From contig NZ_CAKKLY010000014.1 of assembly GCF_918698095.1 (NCBI RefSeq), positions 27,295 to 91,294 on the forward strand: a stretch of DNA of 64,000 bases, written 5' to 3'. Below are positions 17,624 through 26,301 of this stretch, in pieces. The notes beneath the pieces are model-generated. The model was not told the DNA's origin. It made no database searches and saw only the letters and a list, made by a program, of their open reading frames with translations. Numbering within the stretch: the first letter of the stretch is position 1; every line of letters begins with the position of its first letter. Position numbers and translations under genes: made by a program. The DNA is from Arthrobacter sp. Bi83. GTDB lineage: Bacteria; Actinomycetota; Actinomycetes; Actinomycetales; Micrococcaceae.

Positions 17624-18400
17624 TCAGGAAATCTGCAGCCCTCCGTTGATGTCATACGTCGCTGCCGTGATGTAGCCGGCGTCCTCGCCCATCAGGAACA
17701 CCATGAGCGCGGCGATGTCCCGCACGGTGCCAACCCGGCCCATCAGAATGTCGGCGGACATGGCGGCCTTGCGTTCATCCGTCAGCGTTCCGCCCATGAT
17801 GTCCGTGTCCACCGGCCCCGGAGCGACGCAGTTGACGGTGATGCCGTGCTGGCCCATTTCCCGGGCCAGGGCTCGGGTGAAGCCGATGATGGCCGCCTTC
17901 GAGGCGCTGTACGCCACCTTGGAGTAGGTGCCTCCACCACGCTGGGCCGAAATGGAGGAGACGCTGACAACTCTGCCGAGCTTGCGCTCGATCATGCCCC
18001 TGAGCACACGCTGGGTAACCAGGAACGTGCCGGTCATGTTGATCTTGAACACGCGCTCCCACGCCTCGAGCGTCTCATCCATGAATTCCGTGGGCGAACT
18101 GATGCCGGCAAGGTTGGCCAGGCCAACGATCGGCGGCATGCTGGACTCGATCTCGTCGATGGCGGCGTTGACGGCCGCCGGGTCGGAGACGTCCGCGCCC
18201 GCCCCCGTGGCCTTGACGCCGTAGACGGCGGTGATTTCCTCTGCCGCCAGCCGCGCCGCGTCGCCGTCGATATCCAGGATCGCCACCGACCACCCCTGGC
18301 TGGCAAGCATTTCCGCCGTCGCCCGTCCGATGCCGCGCGGAGACGCGGCGCCGGTCAGCACCGCGGTTCGCTCGGCCGGCAACGTTTCGTGATGCGTCAT
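17624..18400 (-). CDS. Short-chain dehydrogenase/reductase
   Basis: A 258-aa classical SDR. The nucleotide-binding motif is TGAASPRGIG at about 16-25, the NAG-equivalent is LANLAGIS, and the catalytic Ser-Tyr-Lys is within SVSSISAQRGG followed by YSASKAA. The Asp at the end of beta-2 (ILDIDG) predicts NAD preference. The gene is 26 bases downstream of an anion:cation-symporter type MFS gene on the same strand, so it probably oxidises a sugar, polyol or hydroxyacid brought in by that carrier. It is similar throughout to the SDR at 50169-50945, including the unusual spacing in the glycine motif, so the two are paralogues. Confidence 0.88.
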   Translation of the reverse strand: MTHHETLPAERTAVLTGAASPRGIGRATAEMLASQGWSVAILDIDGDAARLAAEEITAVYGVKATGAGADVSDPAAVNAAIDEIESSMPPIVGLANLAGISSPTEFMDETLEAWERVFKINMTGTFLVTQRVLRGMIERKLGRVVSVSSISAQRGGGTYSKVAYSASKAAIIGFTRALAREMGQHGITVNCVAPGPVDTDIMGGTLTDERKAAMSADILMGRVGTVRDIAALMVFLMGEDAGYITAATYDINGGLQIS

Positions 18401-18426
18401 GTCCCTTAGCCTCTCGTCGCCTGTTG

Positions 18427-19809
18427 TCAGTACTTGGTGTCGTCGAACTCGTCGGCAGCAACCGCTTCCTCACCAACGGCTGCACGGGTACCGGGCTTCA
18501 CATGACCTTCCGGCCGCCTGCGTCCGTAGAGATAGGTGGCAACTGCCGTGATGGCCAGGACCGCCGACAGGAACACGAGGCCTGAGCGGTTGTCGCCCGT
18601 GGCGTCGTTGAACAGCCCCACCGCGTAGGGAGCCACGAAACCGCCCAGGTTCCCCAGTGAATTCACCATGGCAAGACCGGCGGCGGCCGCGGCTCCCACC
18701 AAGGCCGTGGAAGGCATCGCCAGGAACGGGGCAATGGCCGAGTAGATGCCCATGGCCGCCAGGGTCAGCGCCATCAGGGCGAGAATAGCGTTCACCTGCA
18801 CCAGGAAGCCGGCAGCCAGGAGACCTACGGCAGCGAGGACCATGCTGATGCTGGCGTGCAGCACGCGGTTACCCGTCCGGTCGGAGCGCCTGCCCCAGAA
18901 GTACACAAAAACCGCCGCAATCGTGTACGGGATCGCCACGATGAAACCGACCTGGGTGGTGCTGAACTTGCCCAGGGCGGCAACGATGGTGGGCATCCAC
19001 AGACCGAGGCCGTAGATTCCGCAGACCAGGCCGAAGTACAGCGCGGAGTACGCAATCGTCCGGGGGTCCTTGAGGCCGGCCAGGAAGTGGTGCGGCTGGC
19101 CCTTCTGCTTGTGGGCGAGCTCCTCGTCCATGGTCTTGGTCAGCCATTCGCGCTCCTCCGCCGGCAGCCACTTCGCATGGCCCGGGCGGTCCGTCATGAG
19201 GATCGGGGTGAGCAGGCCGAGCAGGATGGCCGGAATGCCTTCAATGATGTAGAGCCACTGCCAGCCGTGCAGGCCCGCAATGCCTTCCATCTGGAGGAGC
19301 AGGCCCGACACAGGGGCGCCCAGGGCGTTGGAGACCGGCTGCGCCAGGATGAAGATACCCAGGACCGTGACGCGCTGGGCGGCCGGGAACCACAGGGTCA
19401 GGTAGAAGAGGATGGCCGGGAAGAATCCGGCCTCGGCCGCGCCCAGCAGGAAGCGGACGACGTAGAACGTGGTTTCCCCGTTCACCAGGGCCATGGCGGT
19501 GGCAAAGACGCCCCAGGAGATCAGGATCCGGGCTATCCACTTTCGGGCGCCGAATCTGTACATGCCGCCGTTGCTGGGAATTTCCAGCAACGCATAGCCG
19601 AGGAAGAAGATGCCTGCACCGAGCCCGTACGCTGAAGCACTCAGCCCGATGTCCTCGCTCATGGTCAGCTTGGCGAAGCCCACGTTGTTCCGGTCCAGGT
19701 AAGCCACGAAATAGAGCAGGACGATGAGCGGCATGATGCGCCCGCGTACCCTGCGCAGTGTTCTGTGGCCCAGTTCGTCGAGATGATTGGCAGGATTCAT
19801 GGAAGTCAT
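18427..19809 (-). CDS. MFS transporter, anion:cation symporter (ACS) family
   Basis: A 460-aa 12-segment membrane carrier. The first helix motif FVAYLDRNNVGFAKL and LEIPSNGGMYRFGARKWIARI are typical of the tartrate/4-hydroxyphenylacetate/phthalate branch of ACS carriers, which import organic anions with protons. It forms an apparent two-gene operon with the downstream SDR. The ATG at 19809 has GAGGTGCACC before it, with an alternative ATG three codons later. No dedicated regulator is adjacent, and the AT-richer stretch at about 19855-19900 probably holds the promoter. Confidence 0.88.
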   Translation of the reverse strand: MTSMNPANHLDELGHRTLRRVRGRIMPLIVLLYFVAYLDRNNVGFAKLTMSEDIGLSASAYGLGAGIFFLGYALLEIPSNGGMYRFGARKWIARILISWGVFATAMALVNGETTFYVVRFLLGAAEAGFFPAILFYLTLWFPAAQRVTVLGIFILAQPVSNALGAPVSGLLLQMEGIAGLHGWQWLYIIEGIPAILLGLLTPILMTDRPGHAKWLPAEEREWLTKTMDEELAHKQKGQPHHFLAGLKDPRTIAYSALYFGLVCGIYGLGLWMPTIVAALGKFSTTQVGFIVAIPYTIAAVFVYFWGRRSDRTGNRVLHASISMVLAAVGLLAAGFLVQVNAILALMALTLAAMGIYSAIAPFLAMPSTALVGAAAAAGLAMVNSLGNLGGFVAPYAVGLFNDATGDNRSGLVFLSAVLAITAVATYLYGRRRPEGHVKPGTRAAVGEEAVAADEFDDTKY

Positions 19810-19943
19810 GGTGCACCTCGCAGTGAGAACGGGCCCGCCGGGGTTCCTCAGCGGAACAATTAAGGTTTACCACTCTGCAACGTAATAGTCACCACGCTTA
19901 GTTGGTGCCGCGGTGATGGAATGCGACCACGTGGCCAGATGTC

Positions 19944-20978
19944 TTATGTCCCCGATTTCAGCCACTCCAGCAGCCGCTCCAGCGGCCACGTGGTGATGAT
20001 CCGGTCCGCCGGCACCCCGTTCAGTTCCGCCCGCTCGGCTCCGTACTGCAGAAAGTCCAGCTGGCCGGGCGCGTGCGCATCGCTGTCGATGCTGAAGAGG
20101 CACCCCGCATCGAGGGCCAGCTGCATGAGGTTGTCGGGCGGATCCTGGCGCTCGGGCCGGGCATTGATTTCGACGGCGACGCCGGCTTCCGCGCACGCCG
20201 CAAACACGCGTTCGGCGTCGAATTCCGACTCCGGACGGGTGCCGCGCGAGCCCTGCAGCAGGCGCCCGGTACAGTGCCCCAGCACGTTGGTGTGCGGGTC
20301 CCCGATGCCGCCGAGCATCCTGTCCGTCATGGTGCTCCGGTCCGCGCGGAGCTTTGAGTGCACGCTGGCCACCACCACATCGAGCCGGTCCAGCATCTCC
20401 GGAGACTGGTCCAGCTCGCCGTTTTCGAGGATGTCCACCTCGATTCCAGCCAGCAGCCTGAACCCGCCGGGCCCCGGACCGGCGTGGACCTTGTTAACGG
20501 CGGCCACAACCTCGAGCTGTTCGCTGAGCCGCTCGGCACTCAACCCGTTCGCAATCTTCAGGGTCGGCGAGTGGTCCGTCAGGGCAAGGTACTCGCGGCC
20601 GAGGGTGCGGGCGGCATCCGCCATGAGGCCAATGGGCGATCCGCCGTCGGACCAGTCGCTGTGGCTGTGCAGGTCTCCCCGCAGCAGAGGTCGCAGCCCC
20701 TTGCCGCCGGCGGCGAGAGGTTCCGCGCCGCTCTGCCTCAGCTTTTCCAGGTAATCCGGCACTCCACCGTCGACCGCCTGCCGGATTACCTGGAACGTCG
20801 TGTCCCCGATCCCCTTGGTCCGCTTCAGCCGGCCGTCCTGTGCCCGCTCCGTCAGCTCCTCAGGGGCGATGTCGCCAATGATGCCGGCGGCTTTCCGGAA
20901 GGCCTGGACCTTAAACGTTGGCGCGGCGCTGCGTTCCAGCCAGAACGCGATCTCATTCAAGGCGTCAACGGCGTCCAT
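19944..20978 (-). CDS. PHP-domain phosphoesterase with N-terminal helix-hairpin-helix region
   Basis: 344 aa. Residues about 1-75 resemble the helical HhH module of DNA polymerase X (FRKAAGIIGDI, LKRTKGIGDTTFQVI). Residues about 98-335 are a PHP metal-dependent phosphoesterase domain: DLHSHSDWSDG, LTDHSP, GIEVDIL, VVASVHS, GHCTG, EINARP and SIDSDAHAP supply the metal-ligand His and Asp residues. This is the C-terminal half of the bacterial PolX arrangement without the polymerase domain. A role in DNA repair end processing is possible; alternatively it is a histidinol-phosphatase-like enzyme. The ATG has GGGAGACC before it. Confidence 0.88.
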   Translation of the reverse strand: MDAVDALNEIAFWLERSAAPTFKVQAFRKAAGIIGDIAPEELTERAQDGRLKRTKGIGDTTFQVIRQAVDGGVPDYLEKLRQSGAEPLAAGGKGLRPLLRGDLHSHSDWSDGGSPIGLMADAARTLGREYLALTDHSPTLKIANGLSAERLSEQLEVVAAVNKVHAGPGPGGFRLLAGIEVDILENGELDQSPEMLDRLDVVVASVHSKLRADRSTMTDRMLGGIGDPHTNVLGHCTGRLLQGSRGTRPESEFDAERVFAACAEAGVAVEINARPERQDPPDNLMQLALDAGCLFSIDSDAHAPGQLDFLQYGAERAELNGVPADRIITTWPLERLLEWLKSGT

Positions 20979-21024
20979 TCAGGTCTCCCACCTTTTAAGC
21001 CAGCGGTCTTGCGGCGAACGGCCT

Positions 21025-21402
21025 TCAGTCCTGGTGGAGCTGGACGAAGTTGCCACAGCCGTCGTCGAACACGGCCGAGATCCCGAAGGGGTCTTCCGAC
21101 GGTTCGCCTTGGAACCGGACGCCCGCGGCGGTGAGCCGCCCATGCTCGGCCTTCACGTCGGGGACGCCGAAGACGATCGCCGGGATCCCGGCGTCGTGAA
21201 GTCCGGTCATGTAAGCGGCCGCGATTGGATTATCGCTCGGCTCCAGCAGCAGCCCCGCGCCGCCCGCGGCACCCGGATCCTTAACGATGAACAGGTTGTG
21301 TTCCGGCATGGCCATGAGAGTCTCGAAGCCGAGGGTCTCGGTATAAAACGAGTGGGCCGCTGCCGGATCCTGGACGTGGATGCTGCACATTTTGAGTCGC
21401 AT
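21025..21402 (-). CDS. VOC (glyoxalase/bleomycin resistance) family protein
   Basis: 125 aa from the ATG at 21402, where homology starts (MRLKMCSIHVQDPAAAHSFYTETLGFE). It has the paired beta-alpha-beta-beta-beta units of the VOC fold and ends in the typical ISAVFDDGCGNFVQLHQD, with the final Glu/Gln metal position occupied by Gln. The open frame continues upstream but without family resemblance. Substrate unknown; no neighbours suggest one. Confidence 0.82.
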   Translation of the reverse strand: MRLKMCSIHVQDPAAAHSFYTETLGFETLMAMPEHNLFIVKDPGAAGGAGLLLEPSDNPIAAAYMTGLHDAGIPAIVFGVPDVKAEHGRLTAAGVRFQGEPSEDPFGISAVFDDGCGNFVQLHQD

Positions 21403-21555
21403 GCCGCCAAGGCTACGCCGAGCGCCGCCCGCTGCAAACCGTTTGCCACGGCCAGTCGCTGGCGCGGCCCGGCGACCCATTGACCACCGGGGCCGCAGGG
21501 GATGCAATTGTAGTGGAGCCCGAATTACCGGGCCCCGTTGCTTGGAGGTGGTGGA

Positions 21556-22236
21556 GTGCCCGCCGTAACGGAAGCCGTCCTGATTGGGGCCCTGCAGCTT
21601 GTCTTCTGGGGTGCGGTGCTGGTGGCCGCCGCTTCCTGCACCGTCTTCGCCGTACGGCACCATGCCGGAAGGCCCGACGGCGACAGTTCAGACCCGCTGT
21701 TCTGGGACCTTTTCTGCGGGGCAGCCGTGATAATTCCGGCCCTTCTGATCCCGGCGGTGACATCACCGCTCGCTGGACTGGCGTTGGCCGCCGTCACCGG
21801 CGCCAGCGGCGTTGCCGCGTACCGCAGCAGCCCGCAGATTCTGGGCTGGTATGCCTCCCGGCGCCGCCAGCGGGAGGATTTGCCTGCCCGCCGGGCCGCC
21901 GTAGATCTCCACGATGCTGTCCTGAAGCGCTGGCAGCGGTACGAACTGGATCCGGCGCTGGCCATCGACTTCCCTGACATGGCGGACGTGGCACGGCCGG
22001 AAACCGCCGCATTCATCAAGGCGATGCGGGAAACGGAGCTGCTGCGGACGCTGGCTGGCCCTGGCTACGCGCCCGCCGTGGCACGGCTGGAGGACGCGCT
22101 GCGCTGTGCTGAAATTGCAGCAGGGGCAGAAATCGCGGCAGGCGCACACATCGCATCAGGCGCCGAAGTGGCGGGGGGAACCACAAAGTTACTGGCGGCG
22201 GGCATTCACAGGCCTGGCACAGCGGCCGCGAAGTAG
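21556..22236 (+). CDS. Hypothetical membrane protein with C-terminal hexapeptide repeats
   Basis: 226 aa from the GTG at 21556, chosen because GGAGG lies at 21544-21548. Two N-terminal hydrophobic stretches (about 5-28 and 48-82) predict membrane insertion. A basic helical cytoplasmic part follows (ASRRRQREDLPARRAAVDLHDAVLKRW). Near the C-terminus a short run of AEIAAG-like hexapeptides (AEIAAG, AEIAAG, AHIASG, AEVAGG) is encoded by 18-base units. I do not recognise a family. The neighbours offer no functional hint. Confidence 0.7.
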   Translation: MPAVTEAVLIGALQLVFWGAVLVAAASCTVFAVRHHAGRPDGDSSDPLFWDLFCGAAVIIPALLIPAVTSPLAGLALAAVTGASGVAAYRSSPQILGWYASRRRQREDLPARRAAVDLHDAVLKRWQRYELDPALAIDFPDMADVARPETAAFIKAMRETELLRTLAGPGYAPAVARLEDALRCAEIAAGAEIAAGAHIASGAEVAGGTTKLLAAGIHRPGTAAAK

Positions 22237-22320
22237 GGACACAAGCCTGAATCAGAGTATTTTCCCAGGCCGCAGAGGCGGCCGGCCCGTTCGCCCGGGT
22301 CCGGAGAATAGGAGATTCAC

Positions 22321-22785
22321 ATGTCCAAGATCAACAAGGTGACGGCCGGCATCATCCTGGCCGCGGCAGCCGGAGGCGGTGCGATCGGCGCCGCCGCACT
22401 CCCGGCAATGGCCGACAGCGGCACGTCGTCGGCGGCGTCGTCCACAACGCAGGGCTACGGCGCTGCCGGGACAGACGGCGGGACCCGCGGGCCGCATCAG
22501 GCCAACGGCAAGACCGAGGAAGTCCTGACTGGCGACACCGCCGCCAAGGTCGAGGCCGCCGTCAAGGCTGCCCAGCCCGACGCGACCATCGAGCGAATGG
22601 AAACCGACGCCGACGGCGCCACGTACGAAGCCCACATCACCAAGGCGGACGGCACCCGGGCCACCGTCTTGCTGGACGCCAGCTTCAAGGTGACGGGCAC
22701 CGAGGAGGGCATGGGCGGCCCGGGCGGTGGTGGCCGGGGCAACGGCACCCAGCAGGGCTACGACGACGCGGCCGCCAACAGCTAG
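22321..22785 (+). CDS. Secreted PepSY-like protein
   Basis: 154 aa with an N-terminal export signal (Lys-containing start, AGIILAAAAGGGAIGAAAL, cleavage near AMA). The folded part, about residues 65-130, resembles a single PepSY-type domain (VLTGDTAAKVEAAVKAAQP, MERMETDADG region, YEAHITKADGTRATVLLDASFKV). PepSY domains often inhibit or chaperone extracellular proteases. The C-terminus is Gly-rich and disordered. A ribosome site AGGAG lies about 8 bases before the ATG. Confidence 0.75.
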   Translation: MSKINKVTAGIILAAAAGGGAIGAAALPAMADSGTSSAASSTTQGYGAAGTDGGTRGPHQANGKTEEVLTGDTAAKVEAAVKAAQPDATIERMETDADGATYEAHITKADGTRATVLLDASFKVTGTEEGMGGPGGGGRGNGTQQGYDDAAANS

Positions 22786-22791
22786 CCCATG

Positions 22792-22860
22792 CTGCAGCGC
22801 GGGGTCACTCCGGCCCAATCCGGGCCGTTTATTGCGCGGCATGTGGCCCCGCGTTGCTGT
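22792..22860. repeat. Dispersed hairpin element, copy B
   Basis: Imperfect inverted repeat after the PepSY-like gene. The outer arms contain GCGCGGGGTCAC near 22797-22808 and GTGGCCCCGCGTTGCTG at 22843-22859; an inner small palindrome GGCCCAATCCGGGCC lies near 22812-22826. The arm sequence is shared with the element at 30149-30217. It may also serve as a transcription terminator. Confidence 0.65.
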
Positions 22861-22978
22861 CAGTGAGGGTCGGTGTCCGCATCCTTTGTCTCGGCAAGGC
22901 TCCCACACGGTGGCGTGCTGGGAACCGCCGGGCCAGACCTTCCTCCCGATGCCCCGAACCCGGCCTTAGGATGGGGCC

Positions 22979-23446
22979 ATGTCAACCTATACGGTCACAC
23001 GCAGCGCCCTCATTCCCGCCCCTGCCAAGGACGTTTTCCCGCTGGTCAACAGTTTCCGCGAATGGACCAAATGGTCCCCGTGGGAATCCGTGGACCCCAC
23101 CATGAGCCGCACCTACTCGGGCCCGGAAGCCGGTGTCGGCGCAAAGTACGCCTGGAGCGGCAACCGCAAGGCGGGCTCCGGCACCATGGAGATCGTCGGC
23201 GCCCAGGAACTGGACAGCATCAACATCCGGCTGGTATTCACCAAGCCGTTCGCCGCCGTCAACCCCACCAACTTCACGTTCGTCCCCGAAGGCAACGGCA
23301 CGCGCGTCACCTGGACCATGAACGGCGAGAACAAGGGCATCGGCAAGGTTTTTGCGTTGTTCATGAACATGGACAAGATGGTGGGCGGCGACTTCGAAAA
23401 GGGACTGGCCTCGCTGTCCTCCGCCGCGGCGTCGCACAACGCCTGA
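22979..23446 (+). CDS. SRPBCC family protein
   Basis: 155 aa. The pattern TVTRSALIPAPAKDVFPLVNSFREWTKWSPW near the N-terminus, followed by alternating beta strands and a long C-terminal helix (VGGDFEKGLASL), is typical of the START-like polyketide-cyclase/SRPBCC fold that binds a small hydrophobic ligand. No catalytic residues can be assigned. It is a standalone gene, convergent with the sugar-acid operon. Confidence 0.85.
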   Translation: MSTYTVTRSALIPAPAKDVFPLVNSFREWTKWSPWESVDPTMSRTYSGPEAGVGAKYAWSGNRKAGSGTMEIVGAQELDSINIRLVFTKPFAAVNPTNFTFVPEGNGTRVTWTMNGENKGIGKVFALFMNMDKMVGGDFEKGLASLSSAAASHNA

Positions 23447-23490
23447 GACGGCGCGACACCCGGGCCCCAAAATCTGAGCCAGCGTGCCGG

Positions 23491-23524
23491 AGCCGGGCAG
23501 GGGCGCTTACTCCCCTGCCCGGCT
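23491..23524. terminator. Bidirectional hairpin between convergent genes
   Basis: A perfect 13-bp stem, AGCCGGGCAGGGG at 23491-23503 with its complement at 23512-23524 and an eight-base loop. It lies between the SRPBCC gene and the FAH-family gene, which converge here. There is no T run. Confidence 0.65.
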
Positions 23525-23545
23525 GTCCGGCCTGTCCGGATCAGG

Positions 23546-24757
23546 CTAGCGCCCGGCGGATCCTGCCGGCTGGCGGCTCTGCGCCTCAAGGTAGCCGAAC
23601 AGCTGCCGCAGGCCGAACGTCCATTCCGGCAGGTCCTCGGAAGCACCTACACAGTTAATCAGGGCACCGAGGTGGCGGCTGCGGATAGTCACCACATCGC
23701 CGTGCTTGTGCGTGAAGCCCTGCCCCGGTTGATCCCGGTCCTGAGTGGGCGCGAACAGCGTGCCGGTGAACAGGGCGAAGCCGTCCGGGTACTGGTGGTG
23801 CCTTCCGTGGGTAGCCGCCACGAGCTCCTCGAAGGGCCGGCTGATCCTCGCCACTGTGTTGCGGCCCTCCAGCCGGTAGCCGTCCGGGCCATCGACGCGC
23901 AGCAGGATCTCTTCCTCCCTCAAAGTGTTCAGTGTGAAGCTGTCGTCGAACAGCCGGATCAGCGGTCCCAGGGCACTGGAGGCGTTGTTGTCCTTCGCCT
24001 TGCCCAGCAGCAGGGCGCTGCGGCCTTCCACGTCGCGGAGGTTGACGTCGTTGCCGAGCGTCGCGCCCACCACTTTGCCTTGTGACATGGCAATCAGGAC
24101 CAGCTCCGGCTCCGGGTTGTTCCACGAGGAGAACGCCGGGATGCCGATGCCCGCGCCGAGCCCCACCGAGGACAGCACCGGCGCCTTGGTGAAGACCTCC
24201 GGGTCCGGACCGATGCCCACTTCCAGGTACTGGGACCAGAGTCCCTCGGCGATCAGGACCCGCTTGGCCTCGGCCGCCTCCGGGGAGCCGGGACGGACCG
24301 CACCGATGCTGCCGCCGAGGGCCTTGCCAACGAGCTCCCGCATTTCGTCCGCCCGCCCGGCGTCGCCGGCGCAGCGCTCCTCGATCACCCGCTCGATCAT
24401 GCTGTCCACGAACGTTACGCCGCAGGCCTTGATGACCTGCAGGTCAACCGGCGCCAGCAGGTGCGGCCGGCTGGTGTCCCCTGCCAGAGTGGCCCTCAGG
24501 ACGTCTGACGTCGCCCACCGCGGTTGGCTCCGTTCCGGGTCCAGCATGGCGGCGCGCACCGTGGCGGCCGGGTCCGGCAGCTCGAGAAGTTCCGAAACCG
24601 TGCAGGCAACGTCCTGCAGGTCGAACACCGACTCACCACTGACCGCCGCCACGCGCGGGCCGCCCGTTTCGACGTCCCAGACACGGCCGATGAGCAGGGC
24701 CTGCTCCGCGTCCTCGGGCAGGACTGACGCTGACGCGTCGAGCGGCAGGGCGCTCAC
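23546..24757 (-). CDS. Fumarylacetoacetate hydrolase family protein, probable 2-keto-3-deoxy sugar acid dehydratase
   Basis: 403 aa from a GTG at 24757 that overlaps the aldehyde dehydrogenase stop as GTGA. The FAH fold is evident (KACGVTFVDSMIERVIEERCAGDAGRADEMR, GIGPDPEVFTKAPVLSSVG, GIPAFSSWNNPEPELVLI, ALLLGKAKDNNASSALGPLIRLFD). Length and motifs match the long members typified by Caulobacter XylX and Sulfolobus KdaD. Those enzymes dehydrate 2-keto-3-deoxy-pentonates to 2-oxoglutarate semialdehyde. With the upstream semialdehyde-type dehydrogenase and FucD-type dehydratase this gives a full oxidative route from an aldonate to 2-oxoglutarate. A hydrolase acting on 2,4-diketo-3-deoxy acids is the alternative. 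Confidence 0.85.
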   Translation of the reverse strand: MSALPLDASASVLPEDAEQALLIGRVWDVETGGPRVAAVSGESVFDLQDVACTVSELLELPDPAATVRAAMLDPERSQPRWATSDVLRATLAGDTSRPHLLAPVDLQVIKACGVTFVDSMIERVIEERCAGDAGRADEMRELVGKALGGSIGAVRPGSPEAAEAKRVLIAEGLWSQYLEVGIGPDPEVFTKAPVLSSVGLGAGIGIPAFSSWNNPEPELVLIAMSQGKVVGATLGNDVNLRDVEGRSALLLGKAKDNNASSALGPLIRLFDDSFTLNTLREEEILLRVDGPDGYRLEGRNTVARISRPFEELVAATHGRHHQYPDGFALFTGTLFAPTQDRDQPGQGFTHKHGDVVTIRSRHLGALINCVGASEDLPEWTFGLRQLFGYLEAQSRQPAGSAGR

Positions 24758-26301
24758 AGCCGACCCGCCTCTGGTGAACGGCCGGCCGCAGTCGGATGGT
24801 GCCACACGCCGTCCACCCTTTGCGGAACGCCCCAGGGGTTGCTGTCCTGCAGCGGTTCCGGCAGGCGCGCGGCGGGGAACGACTGGTACGCCACCGGCCG
24901 CAGGAAGCGGCGGATGGCCGCCGTTCCCACGGAGGTGGTGGAAGACGTCGCGGCCGGGTACGGCCCGCCGTGGTGCTGGGCGTAACTGACTGTGACGCCG
25001 GTGGGCCAGCCGTTCCAGAGGACGCGGCCGCTGATGTCGCTCAGCCGGGCTGCGAGCTCTGTGACGTCGTCGTCCTCTTCGGCCTGCAGCGTGGTGGTCA
25101 GCTGGCCCTCCAACAGTTCAGCCAGCCCGGCCAGTTGCGACTCGTCACCGTATTCGACCACCAGGCTTGCCGGGCCGAACATCTCCTGGCGCAGGATGTC
25201 CGGCTCCTTGCGCACTGCGTCGGCGGTGGTGTGCAGGACGGTGGGGGCGGGCGCCTCGGCGAAGTCGCCTTCGACGAGGACATCCACGCCCTCCGCCTCC
25301 CGGAGCGCCCGGACCGCGTCGACGTAACCGCCGTGCAGCCGCTGACTGAGCAGCTGCGACGGCGCGAACTCCGCGAGAGCCTTCCGGAGTTCGGCACCGG
25401 CGTCCGCCGCGTGCCCGGCGGGGACGAACAGGAGCCCGGGCTTTGTGCAGAACTGGCCCATTCCCAGGGTGAAGGAGCCGGCAAAGCCGGTGAGGATTTC
25501 CTGTCGGCGCGCTGCCCAGGCGCTGCGGGTGACGAAAACGGCGTTGATGCCGCCCAGCTCCCCGAAGAAGGGGATGGGTTGGGGCCGCGCTGCGGCCCGG
25601 TTGAACAGCGCCCGGCCGCCCGCCGTCGAGCCCGTGAAGCCGATGGCCTTCACCAGCGGGTGGTCCACGAGTGCTTCGCCGGCCTGCCGTCCGGTCACGA
25701 CTGCGAAAAGGCCTGGCGGCGCCCCGGCGGCGTCCAGCGCTGCAGCCACTGTTTCGGCGGTGCGGGAAGCAAGTTCCCGGTGCGCGTCATGCGCCTTGTG
25801 CACGACGGCGCAGCCGGCTGCCAGCGCCGACGCACTGTCGCCGCCCATGACACTGAAGGCGAAGGGGAAATTCGAGGCGCCGAAGACTCCGACGACGCCG
25901 AGCGGAACGTTGTAGCGGCGCAGGTCCGGCCGCGGACCCATGCCCCAGGCCGGATCCGCGTGGTCGATCGTGGCGTCAAAGTGATCGCCCCGGCGGATTT
26001 CGTCCGCGAAGAGCCGCAGCTGGAAGACAGTGCGTTTCAGCTCGCCCTCCAGCCGCGGTCCGCCCAGATGCGTTTCCCGGCGGGCGATGTCCACGAGCTC
26101 CGTCGCGTCCCGCTCCAGGCCGGCCGCGACGGCCTCGAGCCATCCGGAGCGCGTGGCGGGATCCGCCGTGCGGCCTTTTTCAAAGGCGGCCTGCGCCGCC
26201 TCGACGGCTGTGTTGAGCCGGTCGACGTCGGTGGCCTCGCCCGAGGCAGCCGGTTCAACGGCGGTAGTCGGTTCGACGGCGGTAGCCGCCGCGGCCGTCA
26301 T
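24754..26301 (-). CDS. Aldehyde dehydrogenase, 2-oxoglutarate semialdehyde (2,5-dioxovalerate) dehydrogenase type
   Basis: 515 aa from the ATG at 26301, which overlaps the dehydratase stop as ATGA. Catalytic residues are visible: Lys169 (VVHKAH), Glu248 (FFGELGG) and Cys285 (MGQFCTKPG). [16 protein letters not shown] NAD-site sequence ([12 protein letters not shown]) and the FCTKPG context are typical of 2-oxoglutarate semialdehyde dehydrogenases. The frame stays open far upstream, but that part overlaps the dehydratase and is not coding. It should perform the last step from semialdehyde to 2-oxoglutarate. Confidence 0.9.
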   Translation of the reverse strand: MTAAAATAVEPTTAVEPAASGEATDVDRLNTAVEAAQAAFEKGRTADPATRSGWLEAVAAGLERDATELVDIARRETHLGGPRLEGELKRTVFQLRLFADEIRRGDHFDATIDHADPAWGMGPRPDLRRYNVPLGVVGVFGASNFPFAFSVMGGDSASALAAGCAVVHKAHDAHRELASRTAETVAAALDAAGAPPGLFAVVTGRQAGEALVDHPLVKAIGFTGSTAGGRALFNRAAARPQPIPFFGELGGINAVFVTRSAWAARRQEILTGFAGSFTLGMGQFCTKPGLLFVPAGHAADAGAELRKALAEFAPSQLLSQRLHGGYVDAVRALREAEGVDVLVEGDFAEAPAPTVLHTTADAVRKEPDILRQEMFGPASLVVEYGDESQLAGLAELLEGQLTTTLQAEEDDDVTELAARLSDISGRVLWNGWPTGVTVSYAQHHGGPYPAATSSTTSVGTAAIRRFLRPVAYQSFPAARLPEPLQDSNPWGVPQRVDGVWHHPTAAGRSPEAGRL

